Assembly (NCBI GenBank): GCA_038496445.1
Contig: JALMLS010000466.1
Coordinates: 372,001 to 436,000 of the forward strand
Direction: 5' to 3'
DNA length: 64,000 bases
DNA from: Trichosphaerium sp. ATCC 40318
Lineage: Eukaryota; Discosea; Flabellinia; Trichosidae
Part shown: one piece after another, positions 46,684 to 59,582 of the stretch
Position numbering within the stretch: the stretch's first letter is position 1
How the letters are laid out: each line of letters opens with the position of its first letter
Notes under the pieces: model-generated
Told to the model about the DNA's origin: nothing
Seen by the model: the letters and a program-made list of their open reading frames with translations, nothing else
Databases searched by the model: none
Made by a program: the position numbers and the translations under genes

Positions 46684-49600
46684 ATGACAGACATTAGAGG
46701 TACACACTTCGTATGCGCTACTCTATATTAACAATAAAAAGTGCGGGGGTCGGGATTACAAGCAGACAAAATACGCATTGGTGACTTGAACATCTTCACC
46801 GTCTATGCTGGTGGCGTTTCTGAGAGCGATATTAAAGTAACTATAAAAGGTACCGTACCGCTGTAAACAGAGCCTTTTCGCTTCATCGGTCACTAGAATA
46901 CTCTCTACGACTTACTAGCGCCGCATTATTTTTATCGTTGTTAACCGAGCACCCTAAAAAGCTAACCGCACCTAAGGTCCTGGAAGTCCTGCCACTGAGG
47001 TATTTGACAACGAAGATGGCTCTTTTGATGTAGAGTGGGAACCACAGAGCGGAGGTCGCTTCAGAATCTCTATAGAGATAAAAGGAGAGGAGATTGACGA
47101 TAGTCCTTGGGTATTACGTGTCAAAGGTACAAAGTTTTGCGTTTTCAGTACAATACTAATCTACAAAAAGACGCTTCTGGTTCTTCAGCTGCCCCAGCGG
47201 CTAAACCTGCTGTACAGGCAAAAGCACCAGCACCTGCAACCACTACTAGCAGTACGACTATAAACTTTAATTATCCGTCAAGTAACACTTTTTGCGCCAG
47301 GCGAACCACCTCCAGACGCAAAAGCGCGCGTATCTGCCTGGGAAAACAAAACCGGAGAAGAACCTGAAGTACAACGTGCTGTTGCACAACCAAAGAGCAC
47401 TCGCGGTGGCGCAAAAGATCGTGTGAACATGTGGGAGAAGGGAGAAGTTGAGGTAGTAAAAACCGAGCGTGCTGTAGAACAACCAAAAGCTACACAAGGT
47501 GGCGCAAAAGATCGCGTGAACAAGTGGGAGAAAGGAGACGTTGAGGTAGTAAAAACCGAACGTGCTGTTGAGCAACCTCAATCGACAAGAGGTGGCGCCA
47601 AAGACCGTGTCAACATGTGGGAAAAAGGAGACGTTGCGGTAGTCAAAACTGAACGTGCTGTAGAACAACCAAAGGCTACACAAGGTGGCGCAAAGGACCG
47701 CGTCAACATGTGGGAAACAAAAGCTTCTGATGTTGAAGTTAAGAGAGCTGTTGAGCAACCTCAAGCAACAAGAGGTGGCGCTAAAGATCGTGTGAACAAG
47801 TGGGAGAAAGGCGACGTTGAGGTAGTAAAAACCGAACGTGCTGTTGAGCAACCTCAAGCGACAAGAGGTGGTGCCAAAGACCGCGTCAGTTTATGGGAAA
47901 AGAAAACATCCGATGTTGAAGTTAAAAGAGCTGTTCAACAACCTCAAGCAACAAGAGGTGGCGCTAAAGATCGTGTCAGTTTGTGGGAGAATAAAAAATC
48001 CGATGTTGAAGTAAAACGATCGTCAGAGCAACCAAAGGTAGCGTCTGGTGGCATTAAAAACAGATTATCTATGTGGGAGTCTCAACGCTCACAACCACCT
48101 GTTAAACGTACTAATGATAATTTGTTATTGTTCAGATTTAACGATACTCTTAGGTAATGTCGCACAACCCGAAGTCAATAAAGGTGGCTTACGTAACCGC
48201 GCTAGTATGTTTGGGTCTAGAGAAGTTTCAGGAGATCACAGTTTCTGCGAGGTACATAGGCAGCATTTTCTTAATGTGAACTAAGTAAATTATTAGGGTC
48301 CTGGTATCAGTTGTAAGTTTGTTTTATTTTTTAGAGATGCTTTTCTTCTTATTGCACAATAGCTGGTTTGACTCCTGGAGAGGAGACATCTTTCACCTTG
48401 CATCCTATGGATTCTAACAACGAACCTTTCGATCTTAGCTACTCAAAGGTTATTGCTAGAATTGGTACGTTGTTATTTAAATCCTTTTTGAAGTCTTACA
48501 TGAGTTAGCTGGCGTTGATTCTCCACACACCAAAATTGTTGACGGAGAAGCTGATGATACCTTTTCTATCAAATGGACACCTGCTGTAGCAGGAAAATAC
48601 ATCATTACTGTAAAGGTAAGCTTCCAACATTCATTGCAAGACAATTTGCGTTAATCATGCATAGGTGATGAACCATCACGTTAAAGACAGTCCATTTACT
48701 GTTGATGTTGCTCGTGGATCATACTCCCAACGCTCTCAACCAAGAAAGGTAGAAGCAGCAAAGCCTGCACCTAAACCAGTAACTAAGAAACCAGAACCTG
48801 TTGCTCAAAAACCAGCTCCTGCTGGTGATGTATGTGCTGCAAAGACTACTGCAAAAGGTTCTGGCTTGAAATCTAAGCGTGTTAAGATTAATGACCTTAA
48901 CATTTTCACTGTTTACACAAATGATGCGTACGTTTGTTATGTTGTCACACATCTATTTACTTTCCGCTTAGCTCTGGAAACCCATTCCCTGGATTGAAGG
49001 ATGGTGATATAACTGTAGACGCTACAGGTCCTTCTTCACCTGAAATCGAAATAATTGATAACGAAGATGGATCTTGGGATGTAGAATGGGAACCTACAGT
49101 CGTACGTTGTTCTTTTCGTGTATTTACAATACGTTAATCGGTGCTGTAGGAAGGTTCATACACAGTCAGTATTAAAGTAAAGGGTCAAGAACTTCCAGAC
49201 TCCCCATTTACAGTATTGACAGCTAACGCTGAAGAGGCTCCTGCCAAGGCACCTGAACCTGAACCTGTGAACCTGAACCTGTAAAGGAACCTGAGCCAGA
49301 GCCAGTTAAAGAACCAGAACCTGAGCCTGTCAAAGAACCTGAACCAGAGCCTGTAAAGGAACCTGAACCTGAGCCAGTTAAAGAGCCAGAACCAGAACCT
49401 GTCAAGGAACCAGAGACACCTAAACCTTGTGCTACAAACACACTTGTTAAAGGCATTAAGCCTACAGCAATTCTTAATGAATTGGCACTATTTACAGTGC
49501 ACCCTAAAGATACCTCTGGTAACGTGTTTAATTGCAAGGAAAGTGATATCGCAACAATAGTCCAAGGTAAGTTAATTACTTCTTCTACAAATCTAGCTTG

Positions 49601-50307
49601 TTTAACTAATAACACAATAGGTCCTTCGGCTGTTACCGCAGAAGTCTTTGATAATGAAGATGGATCCATGGATGTTGAGTGGCAACCTACTGCACCTGGT
49701 ACTTACAAAGTCACCGTAAAGGTGACTGGTGTAGAGATTTCTGGATCTCCATTTAGCGTAGTTGTTGAAGGAAACGAGCCAGCTCCTGCTAAAGTTGGTA
49801 CGTCTTTTTGAGAAAAGAAAGTGGTTCAGTACTTATACTTTCTCTAGCTGAAAAAGCCTACGCTCTCGATATGTGCGTTATCAGAGGTCAAGGACTCACT
49901 GGTAGTAAAATAAAACTGGGGGAGATTACAATCTTCTCCTTATACATAAAGGGTAAGTCTTTTGCGTATTGTATCAAGTGTTGATGTTTCTTTTAAAGAC
50001 AAGACCGGAAATGCTGTTAAAGGTATTAGTACCGTAGCTGTAAAAGCTACAGGCCCTTCTGACTGCGAGGAAGAAGTACGTGAATTACAAAACTAATAGG
50101 TTTTTTTCTTATTTTATTTTTAAGGCATTTGATAACGAAGATGGCACATACGATATTGAGTGGTGTCCAAAGAGGTATGAGGTTTTTATTATGGTTGTAT
50201 GTATTTTACGACTTGCTTATTCATTTCCTAGTGCTGGTACTTATACTATTGACGTGACGATTGATGGCGATCATGTACCAAGTTCTCCTGTAACCGTGAC
50301 TTTGTAA
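46684..50307 (+). CDS. Filamin-repeat protein with charged WEK-type repeats
   Basis: From ATG 46684 (MTDIRG) to TAA 50305-50307. At least five filamin-type Ig repeats can be read, each ending with the family signature: '[15 protein letters not shown]', '[12 protein letters not shown]', '[15 protein letters not shown]', '[15 protein letters not shown]' and '[13 protein letters not shown]'. After the first repeat (47180-48120) comes a block of about eight units of 29-31 residues with the core '[26 protein letters not shown]', unlike anything I can name. Ala/Pro and Glu-Pro linkers (KEPEPEPV, 49250-49410) follow. Filamin repeats crosslink or scaffold actin. No calponin-homology actin-binding domain is seen. 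In the Glu-Pro linker the frame is kept only if 20 nt (49267-49286, GTGAAC...AAAG) are removed. Confidence 0.75.
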
Positions 50308-50780
50308 TTTGCTCCTCTGGTAGCATATATCCAGTAAAACTATGTCTTCTGTTGTAACAAAATTGCTTTATTGATTTTCGTAACTAATGTATGCATTAGT
50401 TGAAATTTTCTGTATGTGGAAAATTATCACTCCGAACACCAGTATTGGTCAATAACGCTTGTTTTGCACTATGTTAAAATAGTGGGAAAAGGAAACAAGA
50501 TATTTAAATCACACGTGACGACACAAATTTAGTCAGAGAATTCTTTTAATAGAAGTTGCTGACTTTTTTGTTTTACACAAACTTCTCAAAATAGCGCACA
50601 ACCATTTTAAACAAACTCTCCCTGAGTGAAACGCATCTCCTATATGCAAAAAATAATTTCTAACGGCGGTATAGCCATATACACTGCACTTGTAGTGGTA
50701 AAGCGTGAACGTCAGTACAAAAAACGTTAATTCAACTGTAGGCCGTTTGCGCACTCGCTGTAGCGAATACAAGCACTATC
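50308..50780. other. Intergenic, no gene seen
   Basis: Spacer between two plus-strand genes; one CACGTG near 50514. A minus-strand frame at 50533-50772 has no features that support coding. Confidence 0.5.
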
Positions 50781-53555
50781 ATGAGTTGGCTAGCGTACAT
50801 GCTACAAGATTCGTTCGTTAGAAGCGCGTTCACAATGGGATGCAGTACGTTAGGCGTAAGCGATGCCATTATAACTGCTTTTAGTGTATTATGCTAAAGG
50901 AAGTCTTCTTCGGTTTTCAAAGTTTTTGTATGCCACTATAGCTGGCGGTAGAAGTGTCATTGCAACCCTAAAGGTACCTTTCAAAACAAAAAAAGAAACT
51001 AAATCCAAAATAGATCGTAAATGATGAAGAGAATGGTCCTGTTTACGATAAGATTTGCTTTTGGCTTGCCAATAAATACAAAGGAAAAGTATCAAACTCT
51101 AGATTAAAAGTCGATAGAGTCGAAGGTTAGTACTTGGTGTTAGTCATTTTGTGGATTGAAAAATCCAAAAAAAAAGTCAGAAAAAAGCTCATTTATGTCG
51201 TTAGGAACCCATCAAAGAGATGATCAATCGGTAGTCTTATTTCAACCGGATAATGGCGCATATTTGCTTGTCTATAAGGGTAGATGGGTTTGGTGTGATG
51301 TAACATCCCAACAACTCCCTCATGGTACTGGATGGACGAACAAACCTGGAAGTGTATGTCTCTTTTATCTTTTTTTTATTTCCCTATGTTTGACCTTTGA
51401 TTTATTAGGTTCGTTCAGTGGTACTGACAGCATTTCGATGGAAAGCATCTGACTGTTTAAACAAATAGTAGATGAAGCAGATGCTTGTTACAAAGAGCTC
51501 AAATCTCCCAACCAAACTACTATATGGTACGTTAAACATAGCTTCTTTCGTTTTGTAGAGTGTATGTTTGTCGACTTACAAATCTCTTTCAAGGCAACCT
51601 CATTGGTGGCGTGTTCCAGGAGAGGTTCTTGTAGTCAAAAAGAGAGTCACAAATCTGGACACAATCGTTCTTTCAAACAATGTTAAAACGAATCTGTTGA
51701 AGGTACTTGATAACTTTCGAGATCATCCAGGTACCTCTTTCTAGTCAATTACAGTGTGTCCTAAATGTTGTTTTTTTCAATCAATAGAAATATGGCATGA
51801 ACAGAACTTGAGCCACCGCGAAAGTATTCTTCTTGTTGGCCCTCCTGGTAATGGAAAGACAATGCTTATTAACTTTATTGCTGGATATCTTGGGTTCGTC
51901 TAAAACACGTGGACTCAATGTTCTAATTTTAGCATTAATATAGATACGACATTATGCTTGTTAGTTTAACAAACCCAGAAATTGATGACAATGGCCTTCT
52001 AAGTAAGATCTTTTTAGCAGAGTTGTTAACGAACAGAAAACTCACTGTTTTTTGGTTTAGAACTTTTTGGTCGTGTCAATCCACGTACCTTGATTTGTAT
52101 TGAAGAGATAGATCTTGTTTGTCCAAAGAGAGATTTTATAAGAGAAGAGAAGTCAAACTCAAACAAAAAAAGCATATCACTAGGCGGAATACTACGTAAG
52201 ACTTCCCAAGTTTCAATCTTAACTTCTTATAGTTGCCCTTGATGGACCAACAAATAAAGAGTACGCTTGCCCTTTTAATGAAGATGTTGTTATACTAACA
52301 CCATACAGTGGTCCTATAGTTGTGGCGACATCTAATCATTACGAGAAACTAGATGAAGCCCTCATAAGAGTAGGCCGTTTTAATCATCATATAAAGCTTG
52401 ATTGGTCAGATAAGGATCAGCAAGCCACTTTGTATAAGCGTTATTTCCCAAAAGCAACAGAGGTGCGCATGAATGAATACACCCCGTAGAGGCTAACTCT
52501 TCACATATAGAAAGATGTTGAAACTCTCCAAAAAAACTTTGAAAACAAACAAATATCATGTGCTGCCTTAGTTGGATTTTTACGCCAATATAAGATAGAA
52601 GAGAACTCATCTGCTCATTCTACTGCCCTAAAAGCTGCTTCATTCAAAGGTGCAAGAGAAGTAGGAGGTGATAGAATAAACCTAGAATCACCATTAGCTC
52701 CATTCCTAAAGAAGGTAAACAACCGAAAATAGCTTGCTTCGTTCTTGGTACTAAGTGTTTTTTAGTGTGCTGTGAGTGATGAGTTGGTAGATGAGATTAT
52801 AAGTAGTCATTGCTTGACTACAGTCCGTCAGTTCAAAAGACTCGATATAGCAAAGCTATTAGCACCAATGAGTGAACCTCAGTTTAACCCAACGATAAAG
52901 GACTTATCAGTGCTCGCTGAAGTTTCAGCGTATATAACCAAAGAACTGGCTGCCCTAGATACTAAAAAAACAAGAGAATTGAAAAGGCATGAGCTTAAAA
53001 AAAAACAATTGAAGAAAAAGAGCAAGTCCAAAAAAGGTAAAATCCAAACAATCTTTTTGTGTTCAGTTTCTCACCCATCCTATAGAAGAAAGCGAAGAAC
53101 CCAATGGTGAGCAGAATGCCGTTGCTAATGGTGAAGGGTCAAATGGTAAACATCACAAAGGTGAAGACGATGATGACAACGCAGAAGACGCTCTTGAAGA
53201 GCAGGAGTGGAAGTGGGCTCTGGATGATCGTTACGAGGCTTTGAAAGACCAGTTCCATAAGACACCAGTGGGTCCAGTTTTAAAGGAATTTGGCATGGAC
53301 CCTGTTGGTATTGATCTCATTTGCAAGCATATCTCAACCATTTCAGAGTTCAGTATGCTTAGACAGTCAGAAATCACTCAACAGGTAACACACAAGTTCT
53401 TAGTTTTTTTTACTAAACCCACGTGCCACTAGCTTTGGAAGAAGAAAAAGAGTGAAGTAGCTTTAAAGGATCATGCAGCATTATCTAATGCTAAAAAGAT
53501 AGCTAAAGAAGCTATAGCTGAACGTGAGGACGATCAAACACAAAATTTCCTGTAA
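50781..53555 (+). CDS. BCS1-like AAA ATPase with charged C-terminal extension
   Basis: From ATG 50781 (MSWLAYMLQDSFVRS) to TAA 53553-53555 over about thirteen exons. A hydrophobic segment near the N terminus and a BCS1-type N region ('VSNSRLKVDRVE', 'RWVWCDVTS') precede one AAA domain: Walker A 'GPPGNGKT', Walker B 'TLICIEEIDLVC', sensor 1 'VVATSNHYEKLDEALIRVGRF'. BCS1 proteins are membrane AAA ATPases; the mitochondrial one moves the Rieske protein, others sit in other membranes. After the AAA domain a second region of about 300 residues is lysine-rich (KKKQLKKKSKSKK) then acidic (GEDDDDNAEDALEEQ), ending in 'REDDQTQNFL'. That extension is not part of the usual BCS1 family and looks lineage-specific. 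Confidence 0.75.
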
Positions 53556-53824
53556 ATAAACCTTCACAACTTGTAAAATGACCACCTCTCGTCGTACTTG
53601 ATTACGTCTGTTTTTAGTTTACTTGTTTTGAGCCTTGTGCACGTGTTTAGTATAAAACATTGACGATAGTCACGTACTACGCTCACAAAGCAAGAGAGAA
53701 GCTACAATTGCACTTTTGAAGCGTGTTTTTTGTTTGTGACAGAATTTCGCGCGCATTAGTTTTAAGTTATTCAAATAGAGTCTGTTTGTGCTTGGTTGTA
53801 TTTTACGTGCAGTCTATAGTTACT
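53556..53824. promoter_or_regulatory. Likely RFC1 promoter region
   Basis: A 269-bp spacer before the RFC1 start, with one CACGTG near 53640 at about 185 bp from the ATG. No coding frame. Role inferred from position. Confidence 0.4.
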
Positions 53825-56800
53825 ATGGCTGAATCAAAGGCAAAAATAACGAACTTTTTTAAAGTTCAACCTCAAAAAAATGTACATAACGTTACAACTT
53901 AGCTTTATACCGTAAATTGACATTTATAAGCAGGGTAAAAAGAAGGCGGCAAAAAAAGTTGAAAAACCAGCTACCTCCGCCAAAAAACGCAAACGTGTGC
54001 TATTAGATAGCGACAGCGATGGTACAGACCGATTAATATAATTATGTTAAATAACAAGCGACCTGTAGAAGATTTTGCGACACCAAGGCCTTCAAAACGC
54101 TCTAAAATAGAGAAACCAATAAAAAAGAAGGCCATAAAGACCGAAACGTCAAATAAACACGGACATGGACCAAGTGTCTTCCGGGAGAACATATCACCTA
54201 ACGCCAACGGCGCTAAAACAAAGACAAGCGCAAAAAAAGGTATGTTTGAACACGACGAAAGTTTCACAAGTTTTCTTGAAGAAAAGCTCAACGCACAGAA
54301 CTGACACACTTCAGAATCGCCTAAAAAGGTTGTAAGAAAGGTGAAAACACCAAAGAAAAAAAAAAGAGTGAGCATTGATTTGACTGACGATGATTGCGAT
54401 TTAATGGACTTGGATTCTCCTAAAAAGAAGCAAGAGGTATGTTAGATATATGTGGGTATTTATTTAGACATATAAGGAGAGTGATGCTAAGCTAGCAAAG
54501 AAATTACAAGCTGCTGAAATTGCAAAAGTTAAAAAAGCCTCAAAACAGATCAAAACTGACAAAGCACTCGCTAAACAAGTTCAATCGACCTCTTCATCAG
54601 ATGGAGATATGACATATGAGGTACAATTAAGGTTTAGGCGCAGCATTGCTTGAAACTAATCGGGATTTTTCCTAATGAAGGAGCGGACTGAAAGTGTTTT
54701 ACAAAAGTATTGTATTGGTGGTGGTTCTTTCCGTTCTTTTAAGACTCAATCCCAAGAGTTACCTCCAAGTTACGGTGAAAAATCTGTACCAAAGGTACAT
54801 ATATACGCAGTCACGTGCTTCTTTTTTTTTGAATAAACAAAGAGCTACACTCTCAGAGAGGCTAGATGATGATAATAATAATTATATTTATTGATTGCTT
54901 TTTTCAGGGCAAAGCAAATTGTTTGTATGGCAAGGCTTTTGTCATTTCAGGACAACCAGATTCTTTTACTAAAGCTGAGATTATTGATATGATTGAAGAA
55001 TACTCAGGGTACGATCTCTAAACTGACCAGGAAAACTGATAGAAAATGGCCTTTTCTTTTTTTTTTTCTTTTTTTTTGTTAGATTCTTGGACTCTTATTG
55101 AACGTCTTTTGTATATAGTCATATTAATGCAAATATTGCAAAAATGACTACTCATTTATTCGTTGGAAACAACTATGGACCAAGTAAGATAGCAAAAGCT
55201 CGTACAAATAAGATTGCTGTTATTGATGAAGATGTTTTACTTGAAATGATATCCACACTTCCTGCTAAGAAACTATCCGAAAAGGATCGTAAGAAATTAG
55301 ATGCTAAGCGTAAAAAGAAGAAACCAGCACCTGCTTTGAATAGATCAAACTCTGGTATAAAGTCTCCACCACCTCAACAAGTCCTTCCAGTGTACACTTA
55401 CTTGTCTATTATTTATGTCTTTTCTGCTTTGTTGTTTACTTTTCTTGCTTATAGCGCTTCTGATGATAATCAGCTCTTGTGGGTAGATAAATACCGACCT
55501 CAAACACCCGCACAACTTGTTGGAAATAGGCAACATGTTGATCGCCTTGTTTCATGGCTTAAAAACTGGTATGTCTCTTTACCTCGTCAATCCCTCTTTA
55601 TCTTGCCTTGATCTTATCTATTAACATTTTATTTTAGGGAAGCTAACTTTGCTAATGGTGCTGTACCTACAGGAAAGAAGGTAAGTCGTTGAGTCGCCTT
55701 CAGAAACAATTGTTGACTTTTTTTTCCTTTTTAGGCGCCTAAACGTGCTGTTTTGATAAGTGGAACACCTGGTATAGGAAAGACATCTGCTGCTCATGCA
55801 GTTGCTAAGCACTTTGGATATGATCTTATTGAACTAAACGCTTCTGATACGCGTAGTCAGAAACGTGTAAAAGCACGTGTTTTTTGGGGTTTTTCTTGAA
55901 TCAACTTTGTGGTTCTTTGTTTTTCTTATTACCTTTTTAGGAGCTTGCACTTGGTCTTCAAGGTAACAGTTCACTTACACATTTCTTCAGTGGCGCAAAA
56001 AAACGGCAAAAGGAGAGAAAACGTGCTCTTATTGTTATGGACGAAGTTGACGGCATGTCTACTGGAGTATGTTCCGAATTATGCTTTGCAGTAGGAACGA
56101 AACTAATTTATCAAAAATAGGATAGGGGTGGTGTACGATCATTGATAGAAATGATAAAAATAACAAAACAACCAATAATATGCCTTTGTAATAACTGGTA
56201 CGAAGCAATGTTTGTATTTTTTTTTTGAAAGAATTAACGTTTGGCTTTCCTTTCGTTAAACTTTTTGTAGGTATCCAAAACTAAAGACTCTGAAAAATCA
56301 CTGCTTATTCATGGAGTTTAACGTGTACGTATTTGGCAAATATTCTTTATGACATTTCTCCACTTTGATAGACGCACTCTCTAAACACGTGATTCATGTT
56401 CTATTTTTGTGCATTTTTTGAATTAGCCTTTTTTTTTTGTCGACTTAATCACTTGGTAGGCCAACAACTTTCGAGATTACACATTGTATAAGAGGAATAT
56501 TAAAAAATGAGAATTTTATGCTCGATAACCAGAGTTTAAAACGTGTCATTGAGTCATGTAATGGAGATTTAAGACAAATTTTGAACCTTTTACAAATCTG
56601 GAAAACAAGACCACAGGTGAGCTTTTCTGTCATATCCATTACCCCTCTATTAACCCCATATTAGTCCGTCAACTCAGGCAACTTGGAAGATAATCTCAGA
56701 GCAGCGGCTAAGGACAATGATTTTGGTAACAAGAAAAAACATAAACAAGCTTACTGACTTTTTTTTTTCGTTTAGATGCTGCTACTGCAGTTCGGAAGAT

Positions 56801-57830
56801 ATTTGAAACTAAACATCATACAGTGGCTGACCGCCTCAATTTTTTCTTTGCAGACTACGATAGGATACCATTACTCATACAAGTACGGAAAATCGATACC
56901 AAAGCAAAAGTGTCTGCTTGTTTGTCTAACTACTTCTATGAAGGATATTTATCCTAGTGTGCGCCCTGCAGATAGAGCATCTGGTATACGTGGTGATATA
57001 ATGCAATTAAAACGTCTGAGTGAGGCTGCAGATGCTGTGTCTGTACGTAACCAAAATCGTGAGTTTTATTTCAGCTGATGTTCCTTGACAGGTTGGCGAT
57101 TTGTTTATTAATTGTGTAAAACGAAATCAAGATTACTCATTATTAAGTGCTGTTGGTGTAACGGCATGTGTACAACCTGCTAGTTTAATGAATCCAATAA
57201 GACCACCTACACCACCTAGCTTCCCTGGGTACGACGTTAAGAATTAAATCAGAAAAAAGTTTTGTGGTAAACTAACCTTTTTGTTAGGTACTTTGCAAAG
57301 TTGTCATCAATGAAGCGAAAGAGAAATATACTTGATGCTGTCAGGACCAAGGTTGTTATAGAATCTAGTTTGACATCGCCTGAGATTGCTATGGAGCTTT
57401 TACCGCTATATAGAATTAAGCTTGTCAAACCTTTGGTAGAAAATCAACAGGTCCAAACAATATTCTTTGCTGTGATTCATCTTAACACGTGTTTATTTAG
57501 GATGGTATATCTGAAGTAATGCAATTTATGGATGCGTATCAACTCACAAAGGATGATAGAGATGCCATTTTAGAACTTGCACAATTAAAGAATGCAAGGG
57601 ATATGACGAAGGTGATTTATCTTTTTTTTCTTATCTCACTGGAACTTGTTATCTAAACATGTTTTTAGGGTATCTCAAGCACTGTAAAACGTGCACTTAC
57701 TACCAAGTGTAAAAAAGCAAATCATAGTTTAAAGTCAACAGCAGGTGTAGCTACAGAGGATTTATGGTCGAAGGGTAAAGTAACAAGGAAGAAGGCGAAA
57801 AAAACGACTAAGAAAAAAACAAAAAAGTAA
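53825..57830 (+). CDS. RFC1: Replication factor C large subunit
   Basis: From ATG 53825 to TAA 57828-57830 through roughly twenty exons. Order of parts: an N-terminal PCNA-binding-like motif (AKITNFFKVQ), long Lys-rich basic segments, a BRCT domain ('GKAFVISGQPDSFTKAEIIDMIEEY', read in parts from 54910 to 55290), the AAA+ clamp-loader core ('LLWVDKYRPQTPAQLVGN', Walker A 'ISGTPGIGKTSAAHAVA', 'LIELNASDTRS', Walker B 'ALIVMDEVDGM') and the RFC1 C-terminal domain ('RPADRASGIRGDIMQLKR', 'PSFPGYFAKLSSMKRKR'). The tail is basic (KKAKKTTKKKTKK). RFC1 with RFC2-5 loads PCNA on primer ends in replication and repair. Some exon borders around 56300-56480 are uncertain. Confidence 0.92.
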
Positions 57831-57926
57831 TAAACTTTAATAGATATTTACTAAACACCAATCTGTTTTTTATTTGTACTTTGTGCGGTTTTTTCTAAAA
57901 ACGCAAATGGAACATTAACAATACAC

Positions 57927-59369
57927 TTATACGGCTCCTTTTTGTACGCCAATGTTTTCTCCTTTACCGTATTCGGCCTTGGCTTGAGCATCTAAGATAT
58001 TAAAGTAAGAAGCCTATAATTTTTCGAATAAAAAGAAAAAGTAAGTGGTACGTACCCATAGCTTGTTTTGTGTGGAAGTCATCAGCTACGGCGGTATGTG
58101 TGTCACCTTCGCCACCTTTCTTTACACCAATGTTCTCAGAACGAGAGTAGTTGGCCTTAGCTTGTGCGTCTAGATAAATACGTAAGAAAAGCGGATTGTA
58201 AAATAAAAAACCGAATATCACGTGCCCATAGCTTCACGAGTATGGAAATCATCAGCAACAGCGGTGTGAGTATCACCTTCACCTCCCTTTTTGACAGCAA
58301 TGTTTTCTCCACGAGCGTAACTGTTCTTAGCTTGAGCGTCTAAACAAAACCCATTAGCTACTAGTACAGTAAAAATAATGATTAATAACGTACCCAAGGC
58401 TTGTTTGGTGTGGAAATCATCGGCTACAGCGGTATGGCTATCACCTTCTCCTCCCTTCTTTACGGCAATGTTCTCACCACGAGCGTATGAGTTCTTTGCT
58501 TGGGCATCTACGCGAAACGTTACGGAAAAGAAACCGAAAAAAACACTAAAAAAAGAAATATTTACCCAAAGCTTGTTTGGTGTGGAAATCGTCGGCTACA
58601 GCGGTATGGCTATCACCTTCTCCTCCCTTCTTTACAGCAATATTCTCACCGCGAGCGTATGAGTTCTTTGCTTGGGCGTCTAAAAAAACCGTTAGTATCA
58701 AATTAAGTAAAAACGTAAAAAACCGTAAAACGGATGTGTACCCAAAGCTTGCTTGGTGTGGAAATCATCAGCGACGGAAGTATGTTTATCACCTTCTCCT
58801 CCCTTCTTTACAGCAATGTTCTTACCGCGAGCGTACGAGTTCTTTGCTTGGGACTCTACAAGAAGGCTCTTTAGTTAAAACAACGATTGAGATTGGGAGT
58901 CGGAGCATACCCATGGCTTGCTTGGTGTGGAAATCATCAGCGACGGAGGTATGGCTATCACCTTCGCCTCCCTTCTTTACAGCGATGTTCTTACCGCGAG
59001 CGTAGCTGTTTTTTTGTTGGGAATCTACAAAAAGGTTAGAGCTCACTAACTTTAGCCCAAACGGTTTTTCAATGTGCACAAGTTTTTGCGGCCTTGAAAA
59101 TAGGGCGCCTCCGTTTTAACGACGTTTGGAAAGTAAAGTCTCGTACCTTTTTGACTGGCCATAAGGACTGAGTCAGTTACAGCGGAAGGTTTCTCGCCGG
59201 TACCCTTTTGTTGGCTGAGTTGTTTACGCTTGGAGTCAGAGTTGATTTTCTGAGCTCTCATTTGCTAAAGGGCGCATTAGATAGTGAGAGGAAGCGTAAA
59301 AATAGCGTTGGTAGTGAGTTTCAGCAAGGCACTACGTACCGAAGCCATCTTAAAATCTTGCCAAGACAT
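57927..59369 (-). CDS. Protein of six exon-encoded 38-residue repeats
   Basis: Read from ATG 59369 (MSWQDFKMAS) to TAA 57927-57929. After a short exon 1 (59369-59340) and exon 2 (59264 to about 59143; KINSDSKRKQLSQQKG), six exons of exactly 114 nt follow: 59024-58911, 58855-58742, 58679-58566, 58507-58394, 58339-58226 and 58169-58056, then a half-repeat exon 57991-57927. Each begins and ends in phase 1 and codes for one unit with the core 'AQAKNSYARGENIAVKKGGE' followed by 'GDSHTAVADDFHTKQALG'. The units are hydrophilic, Gly/Lys-rich and probably disordered. No family is recognised; the pattern recalls stress-related hydrophilins only in composition. One intron (58225-58171) appears to start with GC instead of GT. 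Confidence 0.82.
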
Positions 59370-59582
59370 TGTTAGAGTGTTTTATTTTAGAGGTAGAGGG
59401 AAGTGTGGTGTTCAACGGGTTGGTTTCGGTTGAATGTCACAGGTTATTGTGAATCCCTTTTTTTGTGAGTTGTGATCGGTGTCAACGGCTTCCCCACTGA
59501 GCGACTCGGCGTTGGTCTTTTCGCTTTTTCGCGAATCCATACCGCGAGTTGAATTTAGTGCAGTTTTTATGTTTCTCACAAA
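59370..59582. promoter_or_regulatory. Divergent promoter region
   Basis: 213 bp between the ATG of the repeat-exon gene (minus) and that of ELP4 (plus). No conserved element could be recognised; the role follows from position. Confidence 0.45.

Noticed and set aside
47267-47857. Minus-strand frame of 196 codons with repeats
   Set aside because: Antisense shadow of the WEK-type repeat array in the filamin gene.
58378-59005. Plus-strand frames with repeated 'VWKSSATAVWLSPSPP'
   Set aside because: Antisense of the 114-nt repeat exons; the minus-strand reading is bounded by splice sites and gives a full gene.
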